From JAEVLT01 sp050496765 (GTDB lineage Bacteria; Bacillota; Bacilli; Bacillales; Cytobacillaceae): a stretch of DNA of 64,000 bases. Positions 1-8,377 of this stretch are shown piece by piece. A program made the position numbers and the translations under genes. Positions within the stretch are counted from its first letter, which is position 1, and every line of letters starts with the position of its first letter. The DNA lies in contig NZ_JBNWEO010000014.1 in assembly GCF_050496765.1 (NCBI RefSeq), positions 62,001 to 126,000 on the forward strand. The letters are read 5' to 3'. The notes beneath the pieces are model-generated. The model searched no databases. It had not been told where the DNA came from and saw only the letters and a list, made by a program, of their open reading frames with translations.

Positions 1-2
1 CT

Positions 3-158
3 GAAATGGAATTACAAAGCAAAAAAATGTTTGATGATGAAGACTATTTAAAGCTGATTGGAGACTTTTTTCTTGAAAATATTGTTCAGGGCAGCATGTA
101 TACACAAATCTACCGTTCAATAAATGAAAAAAATCCCGATAAAAAGCAAGCTAAATAG
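3..158 (+). CDS. C-terminal tail of an unidentified protein (partial)
   Basis: An open frame enters from the left edge and ends at TAG 156-158. The visible 51 residues are charged, contain the stretch DDEDYLKLIGDFFLENIV, and end in a lysine-rich tail. No family can be named from so little. The start codon lies outside the window, although an internal ATG at 6 would also give a short ORF. Confidence 0.5.
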   Translation, partial: EMELQSKKMFDDEDYLKLIGDFFLENIVQGSMYTQIYRSINEKNPDKKQAK

Positions 159-262
159 TACCAGGATAATCGAGAAAGCATCATGATACCACAAGATTTC
201 ACCAACAGGGGTCTTGATCTGGACAAGCTTAATCATTTTCAATCATTTCTTCAAAAAGAGCA

Positions 263-293
263 AAGGGTCACAGGATTTTTCGCTGTGACCCTT
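263..293 (-). terminator. Intrinsic terminator of the acyl-CoA synthetase gene
   Basis: AAGGGTCACAG (263-273) pairs perfectly with CTGTGACCCTT (283-293) around a 9-nt loop. On the minus strand the stem is followed by a short T-rich run, 13 bp after the stop codon at 306. Confidence 0.7.
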
Positions 294-305
294 GTGCTGC
301 CCTGA

Positions 306-1868
306 TTAATGCAAATTCCGCAATTCCACTCGGCGGATTTTTCCCGAGTCTGTTTTCGGAAGATCTTCGACAAACTGGATAGCTCTTGGATATTTATATG
401 GAGCTGTCAGTTTTTTTACAAATTGCTGCAGTTCTGTAATCAATTCTTTTGTGCCAATAACGTTTTCTTTTAACACAACAAATGCTTTAACAATGTTTCC
501 TCTAACTGGATCCGGCGCCGCAACAACCGCACATTCTTTGACAGTGTGGTGCTTCATTAAAGCATCTTCAACTTCAAACGGCCCAATCGTATAGCCTGAA
601 CTAATAATGACATCATCATTTCTGCCCTGGAACCAAAAGTAATTCTCAGCATCTTTGATTGCCCGATCTCCCGTCAAAAAATAATTGCCCCGGTATGAGC
701 GTTCAGTCGTGGCCTCATCTTTATAATATTGTTGAAAAAGTGCTGGAAAATCCCGTTTTATCGCGATTGTTCCAACTTGATTAACCGCTAGCGGCTCACC
801 TGCTTCATCCACTACTTCCAAAAACTCCGGCAACAGCGGCTGACCCATTGACCCTATTTTCTCTCGATCCATATTTAAGTTGGCAATTAACAATGTGCTC
901 TCTGTTTGTCCATAGCCGTCGCGAATGTCAATGTCAAATGTATTTTTAAAAATATCTATCACTTCCCGGTTCAACGCTTCACCCGCTGAAACAGCCGTAT
1001 GAAGATGGGAGAGATTAAAGGTACTAATGTCGTCGAGCTTGGCCATCATCCGATACTCTGTTGGTGTGCAGCATAACACATTGATTTTTTTATCCTCAAG
1101 CAATTGCAAATATTTATGCGGCTGAAACCGGCCATGAAAAACAAACCCGGTTGCACCGGAACCTAAGATCGAAAGAAATGGTGTCCAAACCCACTTTTGC
1201 CAGCCCGGTGCCGCTGTCGCCCAGACAATATCCTTGTCGCTGATGTTCAGCCATTTTGAAGCAGCCGTCCGCAAATGGGCATATCCCCAGCCATGGCTGT
1301 GAACAACCCCTTTTGGCATTCCGGTCGTTCCTGAGGTGTAAGCAAGAAAAGCAAAATCTTTTTTACGTGTTTCCACTGTCTGAAACTGCTGTGATTGGCC
1401 ATCCATCAGGTTTTCCAGTGAAAGCCAGCCCGGAACCTCTTTTCCAAACGCAATTTTGAATTGTAAAAATGGTGCAGGTTCTTTGATGTTGTCAAATTCT
1501 CCCACAAAGGCATGGTAGCAAATCACTGCTTTTGCTTCCGAATGGTTGAGCCGATAGACCAAATCTTTGGCTCTTAATAATTCCGAGGCCGGACTGATTA
1601 CAATCCCCGCTTTTAAACAAGCTAAATAAATGACATAGGATTCAATCAGTCTAGTTGTCATGACAACAACCCGATCGCCTTTTACCAAACCAAGATCTGT
1701 CAACCCATTTGCAAGCTGATTGGCTTTTTGAATTAATTGTTGATACGTAACCGTATTTTGTTCCCCAGCTTCATTTTCCCATAACAATGCTGTTTTTTCA
1801 GACAAATGCCGATCAATGTCATCAGCAATGTTGTAGTATTCAGGTGCAAGTAATGTTTGGAGTTCCAT
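306..1868 (-). CDS. Acyl-CoA synthetase (AMP-forming, acetyl/medium-chain type)
   Basis: This 520-residue adenylate-forming enzyme should activate a short- or medium-chain carboxylic acid to its CoA thioester through an acyl-AMP intermediate in the cytoplasm. The P-loop YTSGTTGMPKG is near residue 180, the adenine-binding GYGQTES near 320, TGDRAIKD near 400, and the C-terminal hinge/catalytic lysine motif PKTDSGKIRR near 505. Length and motifs match acetyl-CoA synthetase-like ligases of Bacillus such as YtcI/MbcS; substrate specificity cannot be read from the sequence. The start has AGAGG upstream with normal spacing. It appears monocistronic, with its own terminator. Confidence 0.88.
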   Translation of the reverse strand: MELQTLLAPEYYNIADDIDRHLSEKTALLWENEAGEQNTVTYQQLIQKANQLANGLTDLGLVKGDRVVVMTTRLIESYVIYLACLKAGIVISPASELLRAKDLVYRLNHSEAKAVICYHAFVGEFDNIKEPAPFLQFKIAFGKEVPGWLSLENLMDGQSQQFQTVETRKKDFAFLAYTSGTTGMPKGVVHSHGWGYAHLRTAASKWLNISDKDIVWATAAPGWQKWVWTPFLSILGSGATGFVFHGRFQPHKYLQLLEDKKINVLCCTPTEYRMMAKLDDISTFNLSHLHTAVSAGEALNREVIDIFKNTFDIDIRDGYGQTESTLLIANLNMDREKIGSMGQPLLPEFLEVVDEAGEPLAVNQVGTIAIKRDFPALFQQYYKDEATTERSYRGNYFLTGDRAIKDAENYFWFQGRNDDVIISSGYTIGPFEVEDALMKHHTVKECAVVAAPDPVRGNIVKAFVVLKENVIGTKELITELQQFVKKLTAPYKYPRAIQFVEDLPKTDSGKIRRVELRNLH

Positions 1869-2115
1869 GTTTGTAACCTCTTTTCGTAAAAGTCATTGAT
1901 TATATCCTGAGCTTATGACCTCATCATAATATGTAACAATAATAGGACTTTTCCTCCATGGATGTAAAGTTATAAATGTCATATATCCGACTGCTTTTTC
2001 GGAATTTATCCAAATCCACCTCAAATTTAGCTATTGAATTCAGCCTTTTCAACCATCGCCATACTGAAAGTTTTTTCAAAAAAAGCCCGCAAAACAAATA
2101 ATTTTCAAAGGTACG

Positions 2116-2140
2116 TGTTATAATTTTTTTAAAAGGAGGG
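2116..2140 (+). promoter_or_regulatory. Extended -10 promoter and RBS of the DUF4236 gene
   Basis: TG-T-TATAAT at 2116-2124 is an extended -10 element with no clear -35. The ribosome binding site AAAAGGAGGG (2131-2140) begins only about 7 nt downstream, so the predicted leader is only about 20 nt. Confidence 0.6.
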
Positions 2141-2149
2141 AGAATCGTT

Positions 2150-3256
2150 ATGGGGTTCGGGTTTCGAAAAAGTTTTAAGATTGCACCGGGAGTCCGTTTG
2201 AACGTCGGATCCAAAAGTATTGGCGTAAGTGCCGGTGTTAAAGGGTTAAGGTACAGTGTGAACAGTCGAACAGGCAGCAGAGTGACTGCCAGTGTCCCAA
2301 ATACCGGAATTTACTATACCACTTCTCTTGGAAAAAAACAAAAAACACCTGCCTACAATCGGCAGCGCGAACTCGCTTTAATGCAAAAAGAAGAAGCGCG
2401 TTTAAATGAATTGGAACAAGCCGCTTTGGCCGTTGAAACCTATGAAAATACAATCGAGAGAATTCATTCGATACATAAGGAAGCAGATGATCCGATCAAT
2501 TGGATCAAAGTGCGCAGTGCCAACCCCCCTTTTGACGAACAAAATGGTGGGATCGGGCCAAATGAACAAGCAGCAATTGAAAAAGTAAATCAGTATAAGC
2601 CGTCAATTGTTTCTAAATTATTCAAACAACAAGAGAAAGAGTTGGAAAAACTTAAGGACGAAGTAATCGAAGCACGCAAACACGATGTGGAAGACTACCG
2701 TTCATGGGAACGTGATGTCCGCGTTGCCACAAAAGTGCTTGAAGGGGATATTGATACTTATTTTGAAGTCATTGCCGAATTCAATCCACTTGATGACCTT
2801 TGCGAATTTGGCAGTGGCTTTGAATTTTTCGCCGTTGATTCAAAAACAATGGAAATTGAATTTGAAGTTGAAAGCGGCAACGTTGTTCCAAAAGAACAAC
2901 TGTCCTTAACGAAAACAGGAAAACTCTCGGTCAAGCAGATGTCTAAAAGCAAATACTATGATATCCAGCAGGATTATGTCGCAAGCGCAGTATTGCGAAT
3001 CGCCAGGGACATGTTTGCCTTGCTTCCATTGGATACGGTTTACATTCACGCCACCGATAAAATCATGGACACAACAACAGGTTATGAGAAAAAAATGACC
3101 ATTTTGTCAGTCAAAATCGGTAAAAGAATATTGAACAAATTAAATTTTGAGGCCATTGACTGCTCAGATGCATTGCAAAATTTCCAGCACAATATGAAAT
3201 TTAAGAAAACAAGCGGCTTTAGTGAAGTTGAAAAATTATCAGTGGAACAATGTTAA
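2150..3256 (+). CDS. DUF4236 domain-containing protein
   Basis: The 368-residue protein has an N-terminal DUF4236 domain (about residues 1-60). It starts MGFGFRKSFKI, runs through the glycine/serine-rich segment GVRLNVGSKSIGVSAG, and ends near NTGIYYTTSLG. This domain is widespread in bacteria and has no established function. The remainder is charged: a probable coiled coil at residues 75-190 (EKEEARLNELEQA, KQQEKELEKLKDEV), then a mixed alpha/beta C-terminal domain with no recognised motif. No signal peptide or membrane segment is seen. The RBS AAAGGAGGG is optimal. It is a single-gene unit between its own promoter and a hairpin. Confidence 0.85.
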   Translation: MGFGFRKSFKIAPGVRLNVGSKSIGVSAGVKGLRYSVNSRTGSRVTASVPNTGIYYTTSLGKKQKTPAYNRQRELALMQKEEARLNELEQAALAVETYENTIERIHSIHKEADDPINWIKVRSANPPFDEQNGGIGPNEQAAIEKVNQYKPSIVSKLFKQQEKELEKLKDEVIEARKHDVEDYRSWERDVRVATKVLEGDIDTYFEVIAEFNPLDDLCEFGSGFEFFAVDSKTMEIEFEVESGNVVPKEQLSLTKTGKLSVKQMSKSKYYDIQQDYVASAVLRIARDMFALLPLDTVYIHATDKIMDTTTGYEKKMTILSVKIGKRILNKLNFEAIDCSDALQNFQHNMKFKKTSGFSEVEKLSVEQC

Positions 3257-3285
3257 AAGGATAAGGGTTCACATCCTTATCCTTT
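3256..3285 (+). terminator. Hairpin terminator after the DUF4236 gene
   Basis: AAAGGATAAGG (3256-3266) pairs with CCTTATCCTTT (3275-3285) with an 8-nt loop. The T run is short. It sits between two convergent genes and overlaps the stop codon of the doc pseudogene on the other strand. Confidence 0.6.
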
Positions 3286-3691
3286 AACTTAAAACTGCAT
3301 CTTCGATCCACTCAGCTATTTCCTCGATCGGCGGCTTTTTTAGCGCCGACAATCATTGTATACTCTTTAGCGTCCTCTTCTGATGCTTTTAAATGATAGC
3401 CATTTAACCATAAAAATTGTTTCATGGCTGCAAATCCAGTTCGTTTATTCGCATTGTGGAAAGCATGATTTTGAACGATACTGGCAAATATTGCAGCAGC
3501 TTTTATGTAAATGGAAGGATAGCATCTTCACCAAATACACTTTGTTTTGCCCGATTTATGGCGCTATTTAGCAATGCAAAATCTTTGACTCCTGCCATTT
3601 CTTTTGGACTATATCGCTTTATGACCAAGGCATTGATCAGAATAATTTCCTTTTCGGGTAAAAATCTTGTTGATGGCAACTTGCAGTACAT
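3284..3691 (-). pseudogene. doc: Death-on-curing (Doc/Fic-fold) toxin, frameshifted
   Basis: Read on the minus strand, the three frames together give a near full-length Doc protein. The N-terminus reads RFLPEKEIILINALVIKRYS, then VKDFALLNSAINRAKQS and FGEDA. After a shift near 3515 it continues KAAAIFASIVQNHAFHNANK with RTGF. After a second shift near 3335, in an A6 run, it ends KPPIEEIAEWIEDAVLS. The Fic/Doc phosphate-transfer signature HAFHNANKRTG is intact. Doc toxins phosphorylate EF-Tu, and the cognate antitoxin normally lies just upstream. Only about 80 bp separate this remnant from the next gene and no antitoxin can be recognised. Two frameshifts make a functional product unlikely. Confidence 0.75.
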
Positions 3692-3771
3692 AATTACCTA
3701 CATTGACATCAGCCCCTGCTTGTTTGGACCATCCATAATAATTCTGAGGTGCCGAATGTGGGATATTAAAA

Positions 3772-4035
3772 TTATATATATTTATTATAGATATAACTAA
3801 CCAAGCCTATTAATATAGATAATGTGCCTGAAAGAAATGCTTTTTTTTCATTAAAATCACCTTTTAAGGCTAAATCAGCTAAGATAATTTTTAATAAAAT
3901 TAATTTGTCTATCCTTATTAATATTCCTACTAATAAAAACCATATTCCAATCAAAAACCATATAAGGCTGTCTCCTCTAATAACATCAATCATTATTAAA
4001 AATAAAATGAAAAAATATAATATTTTTCTAAACAA
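3772..4035 (-). CDS. Small membrane protein, candidate immunity protein of the RHS tip
   Basis: This protein of about 87 residues has three hydrophobic segments (about 5-20, 24-42 and 68-86) and a short charged loop LKGDFNEKK. It starts at a TTG preceded by GTGGTGA, 37 bp after the end of the RHS fragment on the same strand. I do not recognise the family. In WapA/RHS loci the gene directly behind the toxin tip normally encodes the cognate immunity protein. The toxin tip upstream is itself hydrophobic, so a membrane-located immunity protein would fit. That role is inferred only from position. AT content is higher than in neighbouring genes. Confidence 0.5.
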   Translation of the reverse strand: MFRKILYFFILFLIMIDVIRGDSLIWFLIGIWFLLVGILIRIDKLILLKIILADLALKGDFNEKKAFLSGTLSILIGLVSYIYNKYI

Positions 4036-4072
4036 AGAATCACCACTATTTCTAATTTTTCAAATTATAACT

Positions 4073-5166
4073 TTAACGTCTAAATATAAAGTTTGGAATA
4101 TTAAAGCTTTTATTCAGTGCTGACTTAGATAACCACCCGCGTCCTTTGGAAACTTTTTTAAAAGTATACTTGGATAACGTACCTGATGCTCGTTTTATTA
4201 TTTCTGAGGCTACTCTTGCAGCAATAAAATTTATTAGTATTGGGAAAAAATAATTATTAAGGTATCTTAATGCAAAATAGCCTGCTCCTCCACCTACAGC
4301 AAAGGAAATACCAGTACTTACAATAAATCCATAAGTAAGTTTAATTGAAAAACGAATAACTTGCCTTCTCCAACCAATTTTTATATAACTGTTAAATCCT
4401 AGATTTATTGCGAAATTACCAGTTGGATCGATATTCATAACAGGATTATTGTTTGTATAGACATATTGGTTTAGGCTTAGTGGATCATTTTGGAATCCTT
4501 GGAAAGTATCCCTTGTAATAAATCGACCTACATTAGGATCGTAGTAACGAGCCATGAGATAGTACAATCCAGTTTCATTGTCATACCGGTATCCAGCATA
4601 GCGATACGGGTTCGCATCTTTCATTGTCCCTGTTGAAGAAATAATGTTTCCCCAAGCATCATATTGATATTGGGCAACTATATTACCATTCGCATCGTAC
4701 GTATACGCTTGGCCATTGACAGCTGCCAGCTGGTTGGCAGCGTCATACGTATAATCAGTTGTTGTGCTTGTGGATCCTTGAGTGACTGTTTTCTTAGTAC
4801 GGTTTCCCACTGCATCATATTGAAAGGCAATCGTTGTACCGTCCAATAAGGTTTCCTGCGTTAACTGGTTTAAAGCATCGTATTGGTACGAAATGGTACC
4901 TGAGTTTGTTACCACACTCGTTCAGTTGCCATTTGCATCATACATGTAGCTATATGAATCTGATAGCGCACCGGTGTTGTTGTAGTTTTTCACCGATTTC
5001 AAGCGATTAGCGTATGATGTATGAGTGCCATTGGAACGATTCACAGAGATGACATTTCCCTGTTCATCATAGATGTACTTCGCCTGATTTGCTCCATTTC
5101 GCGAAAGAGCCGTTACTTGATTTTGGATCGAACGTATACCCTGTAGATATGGATGTTGAACCTGCC
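4073..5166 (-). pseudogene. Orphan RHS-repeat core with C-terminal toxin tip (WapA-like fragment)
   Basis: Typical YD/RHS repeats are visible (YQYDALNQLTQ, YDAVGNRTKK, YTYDANGNIVAQ), followed by the RHS core end (YYLMARYYDPNVGRF, NNPVMNIDPTGN). After DPTG comes a variable tip of about 115 residues containing a glycine-rich hydrophobic stretch (GISFAVGGGAGYF). The longest uninterrupted frame covers 4073-4915. The same frame continues upstream through more RHS repeats to about 5165 but contains a TGA at 4922, probably from a CGA codon. There is no signal peptide and no start for a full-length protein. The fragment begins right behind a terminator, as expected for a silent tip cassette waiting to recombine onto a full-length rhs gene. 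Confidence 0.8.
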
Positions 5167-5200
5167 AAAAAAAACCTAAGATAGGTTATAACATCTTAGG
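5167..5200 (-). terminator. Intrinsic terminator behind the candidate immunity gene
   Basis: CCTAAGAT (5175-5182) pairs with ATCTTAGG (5193-5200). On the minus strand it is followed by eight T residues (complement of 5167-5174). It ends the transcript of the 5240-5518 gene and separates it from the RHS fragment. Confidence 0.85.
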
Positions 5201-5239
5201 GGCATACTGTATTTACATAATTAAAAATAATCTAACTTA

Positions 5240-5518
5240 TTATTTATTTTTTGGCTTAAATATTATTTTATCTTCAGATCCTAGTTCCCTTTTGGTTTTT
5301 TCTAGCAGATATCTTCCTATTTTGTTATGTTCTTCCGCTGGTATTAAATCATATTTCTCTAACCAATTAGAGAATTCTTCTTTTAATTTTCCAGATAGAG
5401 GAAAATCTTCAATATCTAAATTATAACCACATTCATTACACCAAATTGGATCTGCAACATAATCAGCTTCAATTTTTAATGAAAATGAAGCTGATTTACA
5501 ATTACAATTTGTAACCAT
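5240..5518 (-). CDS. Small cysteine-containing protein, candidate immunity protein
   Basis: This 92-residue cytosolic protein has CNC near the N-terminus and CNECG near residue 28. The four cysteines could form a small zinc site. The C-terminal half is charged and helical. I do not recognise the family. It lies 61 bp after the end of a broken RHS toxin tip on the same strand and has GGAGG 12-13 nt before its ATG, so the neutralising partner of that tip is the natural guess. The small size and AT-rich codon use fit RHS immunity genes. Confidence 0.6.
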   Translation of the reverse strand: MVTNCNCKSASFSLKIEADYVADPIWCNECGYNLDIEDFPLSGKLKEEFSNWLEKYDLIPAEEHNKIGRYLLEKTKRELGSEDKIIFKPKNK

Positions 5519-5579
5519 CTTTTAAATTAAACCTCCATTTATAACTATTTAATCAACATACTTGTAATCAAAGTTTTAC

Positions 5580-5881
5580 CTACTTAATTCTTTTAAACCT
5601 TTTATTAGGTTTAGCCCAAAATACAGTTTTTATTTCTCCTCTTCTAACACAAACATTTAAATTATTATACCAGTACACTGTTGATTTATTTTTGGGATCA
5701 TAATAAACTCTGCCATTTTTTATTGCTTTTCTATTTCTCTTGGACTTACAAATCTTTCAATCATTCTCTCAATAGCGTGTGTAGTGTATGAAAAATAAAT
5801 TTTATATGCTATAAGAACTTCTATTAGTCCAGAAGATACACGATCAAGTAAGGATCTAGATTTGTAACCCGTTGGGTCAAT
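5580..5881 (-). pseudogene. RHS toxin tip, DUF4258/RelE-like ribonuclease fold, frameshifted and 5' truncated
   Basis: The minus strand opens with the RHS core signature I-DPTG at 5870-5881. The sequence continues KSRSLLDRVSSGLIEVL and HAIERMIERFVSPREIEK. After a frameshift at an A-rich run near 5728 it ends AIKNGRVYYDPKNKS, VCVRRGEIKTVFW, KPNKRFKRIK. The HAxxRMxER...AIxxG...Y......G.I.TV pattern is that of DUF4258, a RelE-superfamily domain common as a polymorphic-toxin warhead. Everything upstream of DPTG is missing: at 5880 the sequence changes directly into the response regulator gene on the other strand, so this is a recombination junction. Confidence 0.65.
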
Positions 5882-6563
5882 GATGCAGACAGTACTAATT
5901 GTAGAAGATGAAGATATTTTACGAGAAATTGAAAAGGATTATTTTTCCTCAGAAGGGTATGATGTGTTGGAGGCTCGTGATGGAGAGGAAGCAATAGCTT
6001 TATTTGAGCAAAACAATATTAGCTTAATCATTTTGGACATTATGATTCCTGGGGTGGATGGATGGTCTGTCTGCAGACGGATACGGAAAAAATCCAATTG
6101 TCCAATCATTATTTTGACAGCTCGGACGGATGAAGATGACACATTACTAGGGTTTGAATTGGGGGCGGATGAATATGTAACCAAACCCTATAGTCCGCCA
6201 ATCCTATTGGCAAGAGCGAAACGGTTGTTGGATACAAACCGACATTCGCCCCACCAAGTAAATAAGAACTCTTTCTCATTTAATGGAATCCACATCCATA
6301 TCCCGTCGCGTTTAGTTAAAATAAATGAAGAAAACATCCACTTAACACATACTGAGTTTGAAATATTGCTATTTTTAATCACAAACAAAGGTATCGTTGT
6401 CACAAGAGAACAGTTAATTATATCCGTTTGGGGATACGAATTTACAGGTGATGACAGAACCATTAACACCCATATGCGAAACTTACGAAACAAACTCGGC
6501 TCAAAAGCCAATATGATTAAAACGATTGTCCGAACAGGCTACAAATTTGAGGATTCAATATGA
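5880..6563 (+). CDS. OmpR/PhoB-family response regulator
   Basis: The 227-residue regulator has a receiver domain at about residues 4-115 and a winged-helix DNA-binding domain at about 130-225. The acidic pocket ED is at 9-10, the phospho-acceptor is D53 in LIILDIMIPG, and the conserved lysine lies in VTKPYSP. The wing motif TINTHMRNLRNKLG is present. The ATG at 5880 (or 5883) has no convincing ribosome binding site and lies at the breakpoint of an RHS fragment, so the native promoter and leader have probably been replaced. It overlaps the kinase gene by ATGA. With the kinase broken, it may be silent or act without its partner. Confidence 0.85.
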   Translation: MMQTVLIVEDEDILREIEKDYFSSEGYDVLEARDGEEAIALFEQNNISLIILDIMIPGVDGWSVCRRIRKKSNCPIIILTARTDEDDTLLGFELGADEYVTKPYSPPILLARAKRLLDTNRHSPHQVNKNSFSFNGIHIHIPSRLVKINEENIHLTHTEFEILLFLITNKGIVVTREQLIISVWGYEFTGDDRTINTHMRNLRNKLGSKANMIKTIVRTGYKFEDSI

Positions 6564-8356
6564 GAATGGGAATATTAACAAAATTATTTTTGCTGACCAC
6601 GGCCTTATGCACGTTTATAGTTGCAGCCATTTTAATCGGGCAAATGATCTTTTTTAAATCATTTTATGTAGACAAAAAAACAACCGAGCTACAACTTCAA
6701 ATGGAAGCCTTTCAAAAAAATTACCTCAAGAACAGCAGGAATCATCAAGAATTAGTGAAACTTAAAAATCAATTTTATAATGACTATAATTCGTGGATAA
6801 CCGTTCTTGATGGAAATGGAAATATTAAAGGAGAAACTGAGTTTAGCATTGAAATAAGAACCAACCCTTCGGAAAAATCTGATTTAAAATAAGATACGCT
6901 TGTTATTCCGTTATACCCATTGATCAACATGAATGACATTTGGAATAACACCACCTATTTAAAGGAAGGAATGTCCGTAAAACTCTTCGGACTCAAGCTG
7001 GGAAAAACCTTGATTCCGATCGAACTCAGTTCATCTTTTCCTATTCCCATGAAGAACGATCAACTCCAAAAAAAATATAATCGTTTTAAACCCGGGAATG
7101 AAGCAACTGGAAGTACTGATTATTATTCCGCAACTGGAATGATTACAAAAGTAAACTTGCCAAAATTCGGCTCCGTTTCAAAGTCACTTACGACTAACGA
7201 CCTATTTCTCGATCAAATAAGAGAATTCCAAGCAGAGCTGGTAACAAAACAATCTCTTGCAGCAAGCTCGGAGAAAAGTTCCACCTTCATGATAAGAAAT
7301 TTCGAAAAAAACGGTGTCAAATATAAATTGTTCATACAGCCATTTAAATCTGATCATGGATCGACTGAATATGTATTCACGATGACTTCCTTGCAACCAC
7401 TTGATGAGGCAGCTAACATAATGAAAGATTATTTTGTCTATCTTGTTGTTTTTGTTTTCATTCTCATTTTTCTTGCTTCTTTCTATTTTTCAAAAAAGAT
7501 TGCAAAACCATTATTGCAAATCAATGCGACGGCAAAGAAAATAGCTGACTTAGATTTTAGCGAAAAACTCCCAATCACATCCAAAGATGAAATTGGTGCA
7601 TTATCTGAAAGCATTAATGTCCTTTCTGGTACAATACAATCTTATATAAAAAAATTAAGGCAAGATATCGAAAAGGAAAAGCAGTTAGAAACTACCCGAA
7701 AACAATTCATTTCCGGGGTCTCTCATGAATTAAAGACACCGTTAAGTGTGATGCAGAGCTGCATTTCGATTTTAAGAGACGGCGTAGCCAGCCATAAAAA
7801 GGATTATTATTTTGCGGCAATGGAAAAAGAAGTCGAAAAAATGGATCAACTGATCGTCGATATGTTAGAACTGGCTAAGTTGGAATCGGGAACATACAAA
7901 CTGAAGATGGAGAAATTTTACCTCGACGAGATGGTGGCATACTTGTGTAAAACTCTTTCAAACAAAATGAAACAAAAAAATTTGCATTTACGCTTAGAGC
8001 TGCTGCCAGTTGAGGTAATGGCCAATGAACTCAAAATTGAGCAAGTCTTAACAAATTTTATTATGAATGCAATCCGTCATACTCCCGAAGGGGAAAACAT
8101 TCTCATTTCAATGATAGAAGAAAAAGAAAGAGTGGAAATAGCGATCGAAAATAGTAGAGTCTTTATACCTGCTGAGGATTTGGATAAAGTGTGGGATCGG
8201 TTCCTCCCAGTCCCGTGTCAGCCGTCCCCTTGCAATCGGACTCCATGGGATGACCCCGATTTTCTCTTCTTTTACAATATCTGCTCAAAACATTTAAAAG
8301 TTTCATTGTTAATAGCCTTTGACACCATTGCCGTAAAAAAGCTGCTCAAGAATTGA
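6560..8356 (+). pseudogene. Sensor histidine kinase, interrupted and truncated
   Basis: The frame has an N-terminal membrane segment (LTKLFLLTTALCTFIVAAIL), an extracellular sensor region, a second membrane segment near 7430-7490, a HAMP linker (KKIAKPLLQINATAKKIADL), the phospho-acceptor motif FISGVSHELKTP and an N-box (IEQVLTNFIMNAIRHTP). Two lesions are seen. A TAA at 6890-6892 stops translation inside the sensor domain, in the same frame as the rest. After VWDRF (about 8205) the sequence loses homology, so the GTGLGL G2 box of the ATP-binding domain is missing. The foreign tail codes for an unrelated stretch. The protein cannot be an active kinase. Confidence 0.82.
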
Positions 8357-8373
8357 TTTCTTAAAGCAGCTTT
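8338..8373 (-). terminator. Intrinsic terminator of the LTA synthase gene
   Basis: AAAGCTGCT (8338-8346) pairs with AGCAGCTTT (8365-8373), with extra pairing of AAGAA with TTCTT inside. On the minus strand it is followed by TTTTTT. Confidence 0.75.
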
Positions 8374-8377
8374 GCCT

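Noticed and set aside
3640..3771. Possible antitoxin gene in front of doc
   Set aside because: Short frames exist in this interval, but none has a start with an RBS or resembles Phd/AbrB-type antitoxins.
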